From NCBI RefSeq assembly GCF_001907695.1, contig NZ_KV880637.1:1953974-2017973 (forward strand): a stretch of DNA of 64,000 nt. Reading direction: 5' to 3'. Under the pieces are notes generated by a model. The model worked only from the letters and a program-made list of their open reading frames with translations, did not search any database and was not told where the DNA came from. Shown in pieces: positions 18,514-27,397 of this stretch (position 1 is the first letter of the stretch; each line of letters begins with the position of its first letter). A program made the position numbers and the translations under genes. The DNA is from Thalassospira sp. TSL5-1. GTDB taxonomy: Bacteria; Pseudomonadota; Alphaproteobacteria; Rhodospirillales; Thalassospiraceae.

Positions 18514-20250
18514 TTATGCAATCCGGCACGGCGTAAGTGCCGATGGGTCAAGGGTTGAAAGCGCATCATATTGCGACAGAAAAACCTTGCCGCTCAATTC
18601 CGCGATGAAGCCACAGGGTTCAAGACGGTCCATGACCGGGCCTTTGACCTCGGACAAATTAAACGTCACCCCGGAATCGCGCAAACGGGCATTAATTTCA
18701 TGCAGGCTTTCAAGGCCGCTTGAATCAATTTCATTAATCGCCGAACACATCAGCACAACATGGCGCAAGGCCGGGTTTTCGGCAATCAGGGCATAGATGC
18801 GATCTTCCAGATAGCGACAATTGGCAAAATACAGGCTTTCATCGGGGCGCACGGTCAGAACCGATGTGCCTGTTGCCACATCATGGCGCAGGATATTGCG
18901 AAAATGCTCCGTCCCTGGCACCTGCCCGACCACGGCAATATGCGGACGGCTGGTGCGATGCAGATACAGCATTAGCGAAACCACCACACCACTGACAATG
19001 CCGGGCTCGATCCCCCAAAACAACGTTAAGGCGATTGTGACCACCATCGCGGCAAAATCCGCCCGGGAATAGCGAAAAATATGGATGATGGTTTTGATAT
19101 CCACCAGCGTTAAAACCGCAACAATAATGGTGGCCGCCAGTGTCGCCTGGGGCAAATAATACAAAACCGGGGTTAAAAACAGGGTCGCGGCCGCAATACC
19201 AACCGCCGTCATTAAGCCCGCTGCCGGGGTTTGCGCACCGGCATCAAAATTAACCATCGAGCGGGCAAAACCACCCGTCACCGGCAGGCCCCCCGCAAAC
19301 CCCGCCCCCAGATTGGCCATGCCGAGCGCAATCAGTTCCTGATCGGGACGAATACGCTGGCGCCTTTTTGCAGCCAGTGTCTGGGCGACAGAAACGGTTT
19401 CGACAAAACCGATCACGCTGATCAGCAAGGCCGGCAATGCCAGTTGATGCCACAGTTGCAGGTTAAAGGACGGCAAGGTAAAGGCGGGAAAGCCTTTTGG
19501 AATTGTGCCAACAATTTTAACCCCGTGCGATGCAAGGTCAAAATACCAGCTTGCCAGTGTTGTCATAATCACCGCCAAAACCGGCCCAGCCCGGACAATA
19601 AAAGTCGCCCACATCCCAGCCAGCCCCAAGCGAGACAATATGGCCGGCAGTCCCTTGCGCACCCAAAACAGGAACCCGAGGCAGCCAAAGCCCATGATCA
19701 CGGTTGGGATATTGACTTGGGGCAGATGAGCGAACAAAGCCGCCAGAATTTCCGCCAGATTGCCGTCCGTTTTAGGTAACCCCAGCAAATGCCGCACCTG
19801 GCCGACCGCAATCAAAACGCCAGATGCACTGACAAAACCGGAAATGACAGGGTGACTTAGAAAATTGGCGACAAAGCCCAGCCGAAACAGCCCCATCGCC
19901 AGCAAAATAATACCGGAAATAACGGCCAGGGTCATAGAAGCCGATACCGGACTGATACCGTTTGGCAAATGCGCTGATCCGATGATGGATGCCGTCATCA
20001 GAGATATAAGGGCAACCGGCCCCACCGCCAATGTTGCCGAGGTGCCAAAAACGGCATAGGCAACCAGCGGCAAAATACTGGCATATAAGCCAACCTCGGG
20101 CGGCAAGCCCGCCAACATGGCATAAGCCAGACTTTGCGGGACAAGCATGATCGAAACGATCACGGCGGCGACAAAATCATTAGCGGCAAGCTGGCGATTA
20201 TAACGCCGTCCCCAATCCAGAATGGGGAAAAAACGGGAAACCGGGCGCAA
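18514..20250 (-). CDS. SulP family inorganic anion transporter with STAS domain
   Basis: A 578-residue SLC26/SulP transporter. About 10-14 membrane helices span residues 20-425, including the family signature LVPQSLAYAMLAGLPPEVGLY near residue 36. A cytoplasmic STAS domain fills about 445-560, with the conserved INEIDSSGLESL loop. SulP proteins move sulfate, bicarbonate or other anions. The start appears to be TTG at 20250, eight bases after AAGGA. It lies downstream of the sulfide-oxidation genes, separated from them by a hairpin, so export of sulfate or sulfite made by persulfide oxidation is plausible. It ends about 100 bases before the C39 fusion gene. Confidence 0.9.
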   Translation of the reverse strand: MRPVSRFFPILDWGRRYNRQLAANDFVAAVIVSIMLVPQSLAYAMLAGLPPEVGLYASILPLVAYAVFGTSATLAVGPVALISLMTASIIGSAHLPNGISPVSASMTLAVISGIILLAMGLFRLGFVANFLSHPVISGFVSASGVLIAVGQVRHLLGLPKTDGNLAEILAALFAHLPQVNIPTVIMGFGCLGFLFWVRKGLPAILSRLGLAGMWATFIVRAGPVLAVIMTTLASWYFDLASHGVKIVGTIPKGFPAFTLPSFNLQLWHQLALPALLISVIGFVETVSVAQTLAAKRRQRIRPDQELIALGMANLGAGFAGGLPVTGGFARSMVNFDAGAQTPAAGLMTAVGIAAATLFLTPVLYYLPQATLAATIIVAVLTLVDIKTIIHIFRYSRADFAAMVVTIALTLFWGIEPGIVSGVVVSLMLYLHRTSRPHIAVVGQVPGTEHFRNILRHDVATGTSVLTVRPDESLYFANCRYLEDRIYALIAENPALRHVVLMCSAINEIDSSGLESLHEINARLRDSGVTFNLSEVKGPVMDRLEPCGFIAELSGKVFLSQYDALSTLDPSALTPCRIA

Positions 20251-20320
20251 TTGTTATTCCTTTATGATGGTCCTTAACCTGCCCATCCCCCTTTGCGCCC
20301 GCACCCATCACTGGTTGGCT

Positions 20321-20341
20321 ACAACCTGATCAAAAGGTTGT
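20321..20341. promoter_or_regulatory. 21-bp palindrome upstream of the SulP gene
   Basis: ACAACCT-gatcaaa-AGGTTGT: perfect seven-base arms around a seven-base centre, about 70 bases upstream of the SulP TTG start. It is a candidate operator for a separate SulP promoter. Confidence 0.35.
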
Positions 20342-20363
20342 CACCCAAAGCCCCCGCGAACTG

Positions 20364-20400
20364 AAAACCGGCCTGCCGCTAATCCCAACAAGCCGGTTTT
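20364..20400 (-). terminator. hairpin terminator after the Blh gene
   Basis: AAAACCGGC (20364-20372) and GCCGGTTTT (20392-20400) form a 9-bp stem with a long loop immediately after the Blh stop. On the minus strand the descending arm ends in TTTT. It separates the sulfide-oxidation unit from sulP. Confidence 0.6.
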
Positions 20401-20403
20401 AGC

Positions 20404-20817
20404 TTAACGGCGTGCTTCGATCCGCGGCACAAGGCCCGACATGTCGTAACCGGCAGTGGCAGCCGCGGTTACAATTTCCTGGGTCGGCAGTTTACCGGCA
20501 TTGGCAAGCGACCACAAAATGGTGCAGCGCGTACCCGTGCGGCAATAGGCAAAAACAGGCTTGGCAGCTTTGGCAAGAATGTCAGCAAACGTGTCCGCAT
20601 CGGCGTCCTGCACATTGCCGCTAACGACAGGCATGAATACGGCTTCCAGCCCACATTCTTCGGCTTTGGCACGAATATCGTCAAAGGACGGCTGGCCTGG
20701 GTCTTCCTGATCGGGGCGGTTGCAAATGATGGTTTTAAAGCCAGCATCGGCAATGGCGGGAATGGCCTCCAGCGGGATCTGGGGGGAGACGGTCAATTCA
20801 TCGCTAAGACGTTTCAT
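20404..20817 (-). CDS. Blh-type sulfur transferase/phosphatase domain protein (TIGR01244-like)
   Basis: A 137-residue protein matching the beta-lactamase-hydrolase-like (Blh/DUF442) domain: a dual-specificity-phosphatase fold used as a rhodanese-like sulfur transferase. The active-site loop is FAYCRTGTRC with Cys92 as the likely persulfide-forming residue. In many bacteria this domain is fused to or encoded beside a persulfide dioxygenase, as here. It likely hands sulfane sulfur to or from the dioxygenase, forming thiosulfate or persulfide intermediates. Start at 20817 behind GGAAG. It is the last gene of the three-gene unit. Confidence 0.85.
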   Translation of the reverse strand: MKRLSDELTVSPQIPLEAIPAIADAGFKTIICNRPDQEDPGQPSFDDIRAKAEECGLEAVFMPVVSGNVQDADADTFADILAKAAKPVFAYCRTGTRCTILWSLANAGKLPTQEIVTAAATAGYDMSGLVPRIEARR

Positions 20818-20857
20818 AATGGCACTTCCGTTTTGTTATCTCGATGGCCGGGCATGT

Positions 20858-21763
20858 TTAAAACATGTTCAGCGGCAGCTTGAGATAACGGATGCCATTA
20901 TCTTCGGCCGGTGGCAACTCCCCCCCGCGCATATTTACCTGGATCGATGGCAAAATCAGACGCGGCATGCCCAGTTTTGCATCACGTTCATGACGCATCC
21001 TGACGAAATCGACTTCACTAACACCGTCTTTGAGATGCACGTTGTGGGTCCGTTCTTCGGCAACGGTTGTTTCCCAGCGATATTCATCGCGCCCCGGTGC
21101 CTTGTAATCATGACACATGAACATGCGGGTTTCACCGGGCAAGGACAGCAACCGCCGAACCGACTGATAAAGCGCGTGCGCATCCCCGCCGGGGAAATCG
21201 CAGCGTGCCGAACCATAATCGGGCATGAAAAGGGTATCACCGACAAAAACGGCATCACCGATCAGATAGGACATGCAGGCAGGCGTATGACCCGGCGTAT
21301 GCAATGCGCAAACATGCAAACTGCCAATTTCAAATTGATCGCCGTCTTTAAACAGCCTGTCGAACTGACGACCGGTGCGGCAAAATTCGGTTCCGGCATT
21401 AAAAACCTTGCCGAAATGGTCCTGTACAATCGTGATATTCGCGCCAATTGCCATTGCCCCGCCCAGTTCCTGTTTCAGGTAGGGGGCAGCAGAAAGATGA
21501 TCGGCATGAATATGGGTTTCCAGTACCCATTCCACATTCAGGCCTTCCGCCCGGATATAGGAAATAATGGCATCTGCCGACGTGTAGTTAATTCGAGCTG
21601 ATGCGGGATCATAATCCAGCACACTGTCAAGAATGGCACAGGCAGACGAATTCGGGTCGCGCACAACATAACTGATGGTAAATGTGTCCGGATCAAAAAA
21701 CGCCTTCACAAGGGGGGCTGACCCCGCCTGTGTGAAGGATAAAATTTCCTGCAAGTCCGTCAT
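20858..21763 (-). CDS. persulfide dioxygenase-like MBL-fold protein
   Basis: A 301-residue metallo-beta-lactamase-fold protein of the ETHE1/Blh persulfide dioxygenase group. The metal motif is THIHADH (His84, His86, Asp88, His89), followed by LHTPGHTPACMSYL and the group-specific DYGSARCDFPGG. These enzymes are mononuclear iron dioxygenases that oxidise glutathione persulfide to sulfite. It overlaps the upstream membrane-protein gene by four bases (ATGA) and precedes the Blh sulfur-transferase gene. Cytoplasmic. Part of a sulfide-detoxification unit. Confidence 0.88.
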   Translation of the reverse strand: MTDLQEILSFTQAGSAPLVKAFFDPDTFTISYVVRDPNSSACAILDSVLDYDPASARINYTSADAIISYIRAEGLNVEWVLETHIHADHLSAAPYLKQELGGAMAIGANITIVQDHFGKVFNAGTEFCRTGRQFDRLFKDGDQFEIGSLHVCALHTPGHTPACMSYLIGDAVFVGDTLFMPDYGSARCDFPGGDAHALYQSVRRLLSLPGETRMFMCHDYKAPGRDEYRWETTVAEERTHNVHLKDGVSEVDFVRMRHERDAKLGMPRLILPSIQVNMRGGELPPAEDNGIRYLKLPLNMF

Positions 21764-22011
21764 TTTTTTGCCTCGACGCGGCCCGCCTGGTTACCAATCT
21801 GGCAGGTCCGAATGCCAAACAGCCAGTAAGCCGGGCAAAACCGGAAAACGGCTGTCACCAGCATGACAGCACCCACCAGAAGCGACAGCCAGGCATAGCC
21901 CCCCATAGCAGCCATGATGCCCCCCTCGCCCGCAAGAGCAAAGGGCAGGACCAGCAAAACAAGACCGGCAATAAACCGTGCCGCACGATCCAGACGACCA
22001 ATATTTGTCAT
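21760..22011 (-). CDS. YgaP-like (DUF2892) small membrane protein
   Basis: An 83-residue protein with two membrane helices (GLVLLVLPFALA and WLSLLVGAVMLVTAVF) and a Cys in RFCPAYWLFGIRTC. It matches the DUF2892 membrane part of YgaP-type proteins, which in Escherichia coli is fused to a rhodanese. The pair of cysteines around the second helix could carry sulfane sulfur across or at the membrane; that role is inferred. The ATG at 22011 follows GGAGG, so the longer open frame upstream is not used. First gene of the persulfide unit, overlapping the next by ATGA. Confidence 0.8.
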   Translation of the reverse strand: MTNIGRLDRAARFIAGLVLLVLPFALAGEGGIMAAMGGYAWLSLLVGAVMLVTAVFRFCPAYWLFGIRTCQIGNQAGRVEAKK

Positions 22012-22140
22012 TTCGACCTCCAATACAGAATTTCACAGACCATATATCATTAAATTATGTTTTACAAATGTAATTTGCGCATATTTCTTTGTTAAATTAA
22101 CTCTTGCGAGCATCCGCGTCAGGTATAAAGCCGTTATGAT

Positions 22141-22155
22141 TGCAACTTTGTTGCA
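22141..22155. promoter_or_regulatory. palindrome between the YgaP-like gene and the tenA-like gene
   Basis: TGCAAC-TTT-GTTGCA, a perfect six-base-arm inverted repeat about 55 bases upstream of the tenA-like gene. The rest of the 22012-22209 gap is A/T-rich and could hold both divergent promoters. Confidence 0.35.
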
Positions 22156-22209
22156 GTCCAGGCACCTGCGTGCTAGCTCTGCTGTGATGTCAAAGCTGGA
22201 GATGGGTTC

Positions 22210-22938
22210 ATGTCTGATTCCGAAAAGATGGGAACGGCCAAAGACTGGCCGGAATGGCAACAGGAAAATCCCGGTCAGGGTTTTTCCCAATGGCTAATCG
22301 CAAGCGTTACCGATGACTGGCACCGCGCAACCCATCATCCCTTTACCGATGCGTGGGGCAAAGGTGCCGTCCCGACAGAGAATTTACGCCGCTATCTGGT
22401 GCAGGATCACCGGTTTCTGGATCGTTTTGTCGCGCTTTTGGCTGGTGCGGTCGCCCATGCACCCACCCTTGCGGACCGCATTCCCGGTTGCCAGTTCCTG
22501 GCCCTGGTGACGGGCAAGGAAAACACCTATTTTGAACGGTGTTTCACCGCCCTTGGTGTGCGCAATAACCAGCGTGTGGGCACACCGGACTGGGATGCAA
22601 CCAAAGGATTTAAAAACCTGATGGCCGAAGCCCTTAACAGCAGCGTCTATGCCAATATGGTGGCCGTGCTTGCGGTGGCGGAAGGCAGCTATCTTGGCTG
22701 GGCCGACCGGGTCGCAAAAACGGTGCCCAATAATCCGCCGCTTGATTTTTGGTTTTCCGAATGGATTGACCTTCATACCGGCGATTATTTCGCCAGCGTG
22801 GTGGCTTATCTGAATGCGCAGCTTGATCATGTCGGACCGACACTGGACGATGCCGCGCGCGCAGAATGCCAGCGTTATTTTGCCGCGGCCACACGGCTTG
22901 AGGTTGATTTTTTTGACGCCGCCCAAAATGGTGAATGA
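22210..22938 (+). CDS. TenA/thiaminase II family protein lacking the usual cysteine
   Basis: A 242-residue all-helical protein of the TenA/THI-4/PQQC family. YLVQDHRFLDRFVALL matches the conserved N-terminal region and FSEWIDLHTGDYF the C-terminal one. Standard TenA has a catalytic Cys in an LPC-x-W-x-Y segment; the matching stretch here is AVLAVAEGSYLGWA, so the Cys is absent, as in the TenA_E subgroup. Substrate therefore uncertain: pyrimidine salvage in thiamine metabolism or something else. No thiamine genes lie nearby. It is divergent from the persulfide unit and ends at a terminator. SD is GGAG about nine bases before ATG. Confidence 0.75.
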   Translation: MSDSEKMGTAKDWPEWQQENPGQGFSQWLIASVTDDWHRATHHPFTDAWGKGAVPTENLRRYLVQDHRFLDRFVALLAGAVAHAPTLADRIPGCQFLALVTGKENTYFERCFTALGVRNNQRVGTPDWDATKGFKNLMAEALNSSVYANMVAVLAVAEGSYLGWADRVAKTVPNNPPLDFWFSEWIDLHTGDYFASVVAYLNAQLDHVGPTLDDAARAECQRYFAAATRLEVDFFDAAQNGE

Positions 22939-22955
22939 TACCGTAACCGAACGAT

Positions 22956-23001
22956 AAAAAGCGGCGAAACCTGCTATGTGATTAACGGTTTCGCCCTTTT
23001 T
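22956..23001. terminator. bidirectional terminator between tenA-like gene and pcaB
   Basis: GGCGAAACC (22963-22971) and GGTTTCGCC (22987-22995) form a 9-bp stem, with AAAAA before and TTTTT after. It ends both the tenA-like transcript and the pca operon. Confidence 0.82.
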
Positions 23002-23042
23002 CCATCCGTCTGATTGGCATTACATAAAGTGGCTGAATCGGT

Positions 23043-24383
23043 TTACCCCTCGGCCAGGACCCGATGTGCCGCCCCCAATACGCGGTCAATATAGACATCA
23101 TTCAGGCCAAGATAATTGGCCGGGTCGCGCACCTTTTGCCAATCAACACCAGCATTGGTCACTTTCGGTAATTCATCAAACAAATGGGTGCCTTGCGCCA
23201 ATGAGGTTACAACCGCCTGTTTAACCAGCTTATCGGCCGCATCGCGGTCCATATGATCGGCCAGGGCAAATGTTGCGGCCTCGGCCAACATGGCACCGCG
23301 CGAAATGTCGATATTCTCGCGCATCTTGCGGCCATTAACCTGCAAATTATCCAGAATTGACAGCATCAAACCCGTTGCCTTGCCACAGGCCATAACGATT
23401 TCGGGCAATGCCAGCCATTCCTGCAACCAGGCGGTGCCGCTGCGTTCATGTTCGTGGATTTGCGCATGATACAAATGCGACATTTGCGTTGCGCCAAACC
23501 GTGCCAGTGTGACCAGCATTTCCGCTGCAACCGGATTGGCCTTGTGCGGCATGGTAGATGACCCACCGCCATTGGCCAATGTGACCTCGGCAATTTCAGA
23601 CTGTGATAACAAAACCAGATCCTGGCCGATTTTGCCAAAGCCACAAGTTAACGATGTTAATTTTGAGGCCAGATCAACAATCATATCACGCTGGCTATGC
23701 CACGGCATTTCGGCAATTTCCAGCCCCAATTCGTCGGCCAGGGCGTGTTCAACCTCCTGCCCCACAGACCCCATCGATGCCAGTGTTCCAGCCGCCCCGC
23801 CAAAGGATAAACGCAGAAACTGCCGCGCACTTGTGGCCAATTGATGATCCAGACGCACCAGCGGCATGAGCCAACCGGCAACCTTCAGACCAAAGCTTAT
23901 GGGGACCGCCTGTTGGCTGCGGGTCCGCCCCGCCATCACTGTTGCGCGGTGATCATCGGCAAGTTTGATCAATGACTTAATGATTGTGCGCATGCGATGG
24001 CGCAAGGTCGCCACCAAATCGCGCATGCGCAGAACCAGGGCCGTATCGACCACATCCTGGCTGGTGGCGCCAAAATGCACATAACGTGCGACATCCCCGC
24101 CCACATGCGCCTTGATCGCCTTGACCAAGCCCGGCACCGGCACCCCCGTATTGGCACAGGATGCCGCCAGTGATGCCGGGTCCGGGGTAAAATCGCGGCA
24201 AGCGGCGGTAATTTGATCAGCCGCCACCTGTGGAACAAGGCCCACCCGCGCCTGCGCCGCCGCCAGGGCCGTTTCAAACAGCACCATCGATGCAATCACG
24301 GCATCATCACTAAAATAGGCCGCAATTTCCGCATCGGCGAAAAGGTCGCCATAGAGCACGGAATCAAAGGGTGACAGGCTCAT
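23043..24383 (-). CDS. pcaB: 3-carboxy-cis,cis-muconate cycloisomerase PcaB
   Basis: A 446-residue member of the fumarase/aspartase superfamily. The signature GSSTMPHKANPVAAE lies in the middle and GATSQDVVDTALVLR earlier, matching class II 3-carboxymuconate lactonising enzymes. It converts 3-carboxy-cis,cis-muconate to 4-carboxymuconolactone. I start at the ATG at 24383 behind GGGGA rather than four codons upstream. It is the last gene of the pca operon, although its reaction comes second in the pathway. About 85 bases separate it from pcaF. Confidence 0.92.
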   Translation of the reverse strand: MSLSPFDSVLYGDLFADAEIAAYFSDDAVIASMVLFETALAAAQARVGLVPQVAADQITAACRDFTPDPASLAASCANTGVPVPGLVKAIKAHVGGDVARYVHFGATSQDVVDTALVLRMRDLVATLRHRMRTIIKSLIKLADDHRATVMAGRTRSQQAVPISFGLKVAGWLMPLVRLDHQLATSARQFLRLSFGGAAGTLASMGSVGQEVEHALADELGLEIAEMPWHSQRDMIVDLASKLTSLTCGFGKIGQDLVLLSQSEIAEVTLANGGGSSTMPHKANPVAAEMLVTLARFGATQMSHLYHAQIHEHERSGTAWLQEWLALPEIVMACGKATGLMLSILDNLQVNGRKMRENIDISRGAMLAEAATFALADHMDRDAADKLVKQAVVTSLAQGTHLFDELPKVTNAGVDWQKVRDPANYLGLNDVYIDRVLGAAHRVLAEG

Positions 24384-24469
24384 GCTTATCCCCATTCATA
24401 AAAAAGGATGGCGATCCGTTATGAATCGCCACCATAACACTGATCCTGGCTTTGCGGGCAATGGTCCCG

Positions 24470-25675
24470 TTATACCGCTTCAAGGGCAATGGCGATGCCT
24501 TGCCCCACACCAATGCACATGGTTGCCAGCGCATATTTGCCGCCAGCACGTTTTAACTGCCGTGCAGCGGTGCCGGTAATGCGTGCGCCTGACATTCCCA
24601 GCGGATGGCCCAGGGCAATAGCTCCGCCATTGGGGTTTACCCGCACATCATCATCGGCAATGCCAAGGTCGCGCAATGTCGCCAGGCCTTGCGATGCAAA
24701 GGCCTCGTTCAGTTCAATGACATCAAACTGGTCCAGCGACAGGTCAAACCGTGCCATCAGGTTGCGCGTTGCCGGTGCCGGGCCAAAACCCATAATACGT
24801 GGCGGAACGCCCGCCGTTGCACCGCCAACAATGCGGGCAATCGGCGTTAGGCCATATTTTTTAACCGCCGCTTCCGATGCAACAATCAGGGCAGCCGCGC
24901 CGTCATTCACACCCGAAGCATTGCCCGCCGTAACCGTTCCACCTTCCCGAAACGGGGTTGGCAATTTGCCAAGTTTTTCCACCGTTGTCCCGGGACGCGG
25001 ATGTTCGTCCTGCGATACGACAATATCATCGCCTTTACGCTGCGGGATCGTTACGGGCACAATTTCTTCGGCCAAAGTGCCATTTTCCTGTGCGGCAATG
25101 GCCTTGTCCTGTGAACGCACGGCAAAGGCATCCTGATCGGTGCGGGAGATGTTGAAATCCTCGGCCACGTTCTCACCCGTTTCCGGCATGGAATCGACGC
25201 CATATTGCTGTTTCATCAGCGGATTTACAAACCGCCAGCCAATGGTTGTATCGTAAATTTCGGCATTGCGCGAAAAGGCCGAACTGGCCTTGGGCATGAC
25301 AAAGGGCGCGCGCGACATGCTTTCAACACCTCCCGCGACCATTAAATCGGCCTCGCCCGCCTTAATCGCACGGGCCGCCATAATAATGGCATCCATGCCC
25401 GATCCACACAGGCGGTTGACCGTTGTGCCGGTTACATTTTCGGGCATACCGGCCAGCAACACTGCCATACGGGCGACATTGCGGTTATCCTCGCCCGCCT
25501 GGTTGGCACAGCCCATGATCACGTCGTCTATCGCGGCAAAATCAATATTCGGATTGCGCTCCATCAGAGCCCGCAGCGGAACCGCTGCCAGATCATCCGC
25601 CCGGACGGATGATAACACCCCGCCAAAACGGCCAATCGGGGTGCGGATATAATCGCAGATATAGGCGTCGGTCAT
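24470..25675 (-). CDS. pcaF: beta-ketoadipyl-CoA thiolase PcaF
   Basis: A 401-residue thiolase. The acylated cysteine is in VNRLCGSGMDA, with GHPLGMSGAR and CIGVGQG as the C-terminal catalytic motifs. The N-terminal YICDYIRTPIGRFGG pattern is typical of PcaF/PaaJ. It cleaves beta-ketoadipyl-CoA with CoA into succinyl-CoA and acetyl-CoA, the last step of the pathway. Placed directly after pcaJ with three intervening bases, which fixes the assignment to the beta-ketoadipate pathway over general thiolase roles. Confidence 0.94.
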   Translation of the reverse strand: MTDAYICDYIRTPIGRFGGVLSSVRADDLAAVPLRALMERNPNIDFAAIDDVIMGCANQAGEDNRNVARMAVLLAGMPENVTGTTVNRLCGSGMDAIIMAARAIKAGEADLMVAGGVESMSRAPFVMPKASSAFSRNAEIYDTTIGWRFVNPLMKQQYGVDSMPETGENVAEDFNISRTDQDAFAVRSQDKAIAAQENGTLAEEIVPVTIPQRKGDDIVVSQDEHPRPGTTVEKLGKLPTPFREGGTVTAGNASGVNDGAAALIVASEAAVKKYGLTPIARIVGGATAGVPPRIMGFGPAPATRNLMARFDLSLDQFDVIELNEAFASQGLATLRDLGIADDDVRVNPNGGAIALGHPLGMSGARITGTAARQLKRAGGKYALATMCIGVGQGIAIALEAV

Positions 25676-25678
25676 TCT

Positions 25679-26449
25679 TTAATGGCCCTCGTGTGCGGCG
25701 TTGGTGCGGGCATGCAAATCACGCAGAACCTGCAATTCACGGTCCGATGGTACCGGGGTTTCGGCAATCTTATCGGCAAATTCAACCTCCCAACCGGTTG
25801 CGGCGACAATATCGTCGCGGCTGACACCGGGATGAATGGATGTCACGATGAAATGCTTGTCGGTCGGATGCGGTTCCATGATGCACAAATCGGTTATCAG
25901 GCGCGATGGCCCCTTGGTGGTGACACCATAGCTTGCCCGATCATCACCGCCCTTGCCATAGCCAAGCGAGGTAACAAAGTCGATTTTTTCTACAAAGCCG
26001 CGTTTGCTTTGCTTCATGACGAGAAAAATCTCGCCGCAACTGGTGGCAATTTCCGGTGCCCCGCCGCCGCCTGGCAGGCGTACTTTCGGGTTATCGTAAT
26101 CGCCAATCACGGTGGTGTTGATATTGCCAAATTTATCAAGCTGGGCTGCGCCCAAGAAACCCACCGATATTTTACCCCCCTGCAACCAGTAACGGAACAT
26201 TTCCGTGACCGGCACGGTATTCATGGCCGTTTCGCACAATTCCCCGTCACCAATCGACAAAGGCAGAACATCGGGCTTGGTGCCGATGGTGCCGCTTTCA
26301 TAAATCAGGGTGATGTCTGGCGCGTGGGTCAGTCGCGCCAGGTTGCACGCCGCCGACGGCATCCCAATACCGACAAAACAGACATCCTCGTTTTTAAGGG
26401 CGCGCGCGGCGGTGACCGTCATCATTTCTGTCGAATTATAATCCGTCAT
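25679..26449 (-). CDS. pcaJ: 3-oxoadipate CoA-transferase subunit B PcaJ
   Basis: A 256-residue CoA-transferase family I beta subunit. The N-terminus has MTVTAARALKNEDVCFVGIGMP and an LIYESGTIG segment carrying the active-site glutamate region. With PcaI it moves CoA from succinyl-CoA to 3-oxoadipate. It starts two bases after the pcaI stop behind GGAGG. The long form (about 250 residues plus a ~290-residue alpha subunit) differs from the shorter Pseudomonas PcaIJ and matches the form common in alphaproteobacteria and actinobacteria. Confidence 0.9.
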   Translation of the reverse strand: MTDYNSTEMMTVTAARALKNEDVCFVGIGMPSAACNLARLTHAPDITLIYESGTIGTKPDVLPLSIGDGELCETAMNTVPVTEMFRYWLQGGKISVGFLGAAQLDKFGNINTTVIGDYDNPKVRLPGGGGAPEIATSCGEIFLVMKQSKRGFVEKIDFVTSLGYGKGGDDRASYGVTTKGPSRLITDLCIMEPHPTDKHFIVTSIHPGVSRDDIVAATGWEVEFADKIAETPVPSDRELQVLRDLHARTNAAHEGH

Positions 26450-26451
26450 GA

Positions 26452-27339
26452 TCAGGCCTCCGCCTTGCTGTGTTGTGCCTTCAGGCGGGTTGCAAAATCT
26501 TCGGGGCCACCATTAAACACATGCTGGTCCAGCCAATCATTAAAACTGTCACGGTCTTTGGCGATATTGTCCCAGGCCTTGTAAAAGGCGTTATCACGTT
26601 TGTAATAGCCCTGCGCATAGGATGGATGTGCACCACCAGGGACATGCACCACCGCTGTTACCGCCCAGTTGGGCAACATCACCGCGTTAAAGGGTACATC
26701 ATTGAAATCATCCACAATTTCTTCGACCGTGATGATGGACTTGCGGGCGGCCAAAACGGCTTCCTTTTGCACGCCAACAATGCCTTCAAACAGGATATCG
26801 CCCTTACGGTTCGCCTTTTGCGCATGCACCACCGCCACATCCGGGCGAATGGCCGGAACAGCTGCCAAACGTTCGCCAGTAAAGGGGCATTCAATGAATT
26901 TGATGTTGGGGTTCACACGCGGCAATTCCGCCCCGCGATAGCCCTTGAACACCGCGCAAGGCAGGCCCGCCGCCCCGGCATCATAGGCATTTGCCATGGC
27001 AGCATGGCTGTGTTCTTCGATCTCAAGGGCGCAGGGCCAACTATTTTCAATCGCATCTCGCAAACGATGTAGCGAGCCAACCCCCGGATTACCGCCCCAT
27101 GAAAACATCAGCTTTTTGGCGCATCCGGCACCAATCAACTGGTCGTAAATCATATCCGGCGTCATACGGATCAGCGTTAGATCACGTTTTTTCTGGCGAA
27201 TAATCTCGTGCCCGGCAGCATGCGGGATCAGGTGAGTAAAACCCTCCATCGCAACCGTATCCCCATCCTGAACACAGGTCGCAATGGCGTCTTTCAAAGA
27301 CATAAATTGTGCAACCACAGAAACAATCTCCCGGGTCAA
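26452..27339 (-). CDS. pcaI: 3-oxoadipate CoA-transferase subunit A PcaI
   Basis: A 295-residue CoA-transferase family I alpha subunit with DGDTVAMEGFTHLIP near the N-terminus and FSWGGNPGVGS in the glycine-rich CoA loop region. It pairs with PcaJ, encoded two bases downstream. Start choice: TTG at 27339 has AAGGA six bases upstream, while the ATG at 27303 has no visible ribosome-binding site; homology alone cannot separate them. It follows pcaG by about 58 bases in the operon. Confidence 0.88.
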   Translation of the reverse strand: MTREIVSVVAQFMSLKDAIATCVQDGDTVAMEGFTHLIPHAAGHEIIRQKKRDLTLIRMTPDMIYDQLIGAGCAKKLMFSWGGNPGVGSLHRLRDAIENSWPCALEIEEHSHAAMANAYDAGAAGLPCAVFKGYRGAELPRVNPNIKFIECPFTGERLAAVPAIRPDVAVVHAQKANRKGDILFEGIVGVQKEAVLAARKSIITVEEIVDDFNDVPFNAVMLPNWAVTAVVHVPGGAHPSYAQGYYKRDNAFYKAWDNIAKDRDSFNDWLDQHVFNGGPEDFATRLKAQHSKAEA

Positions 27340-27397
27340 AAGAAATCCTTGAGGCAGCCATCATGCGATGCGTAACTGCCCCCAATCAAAAAAGGCG

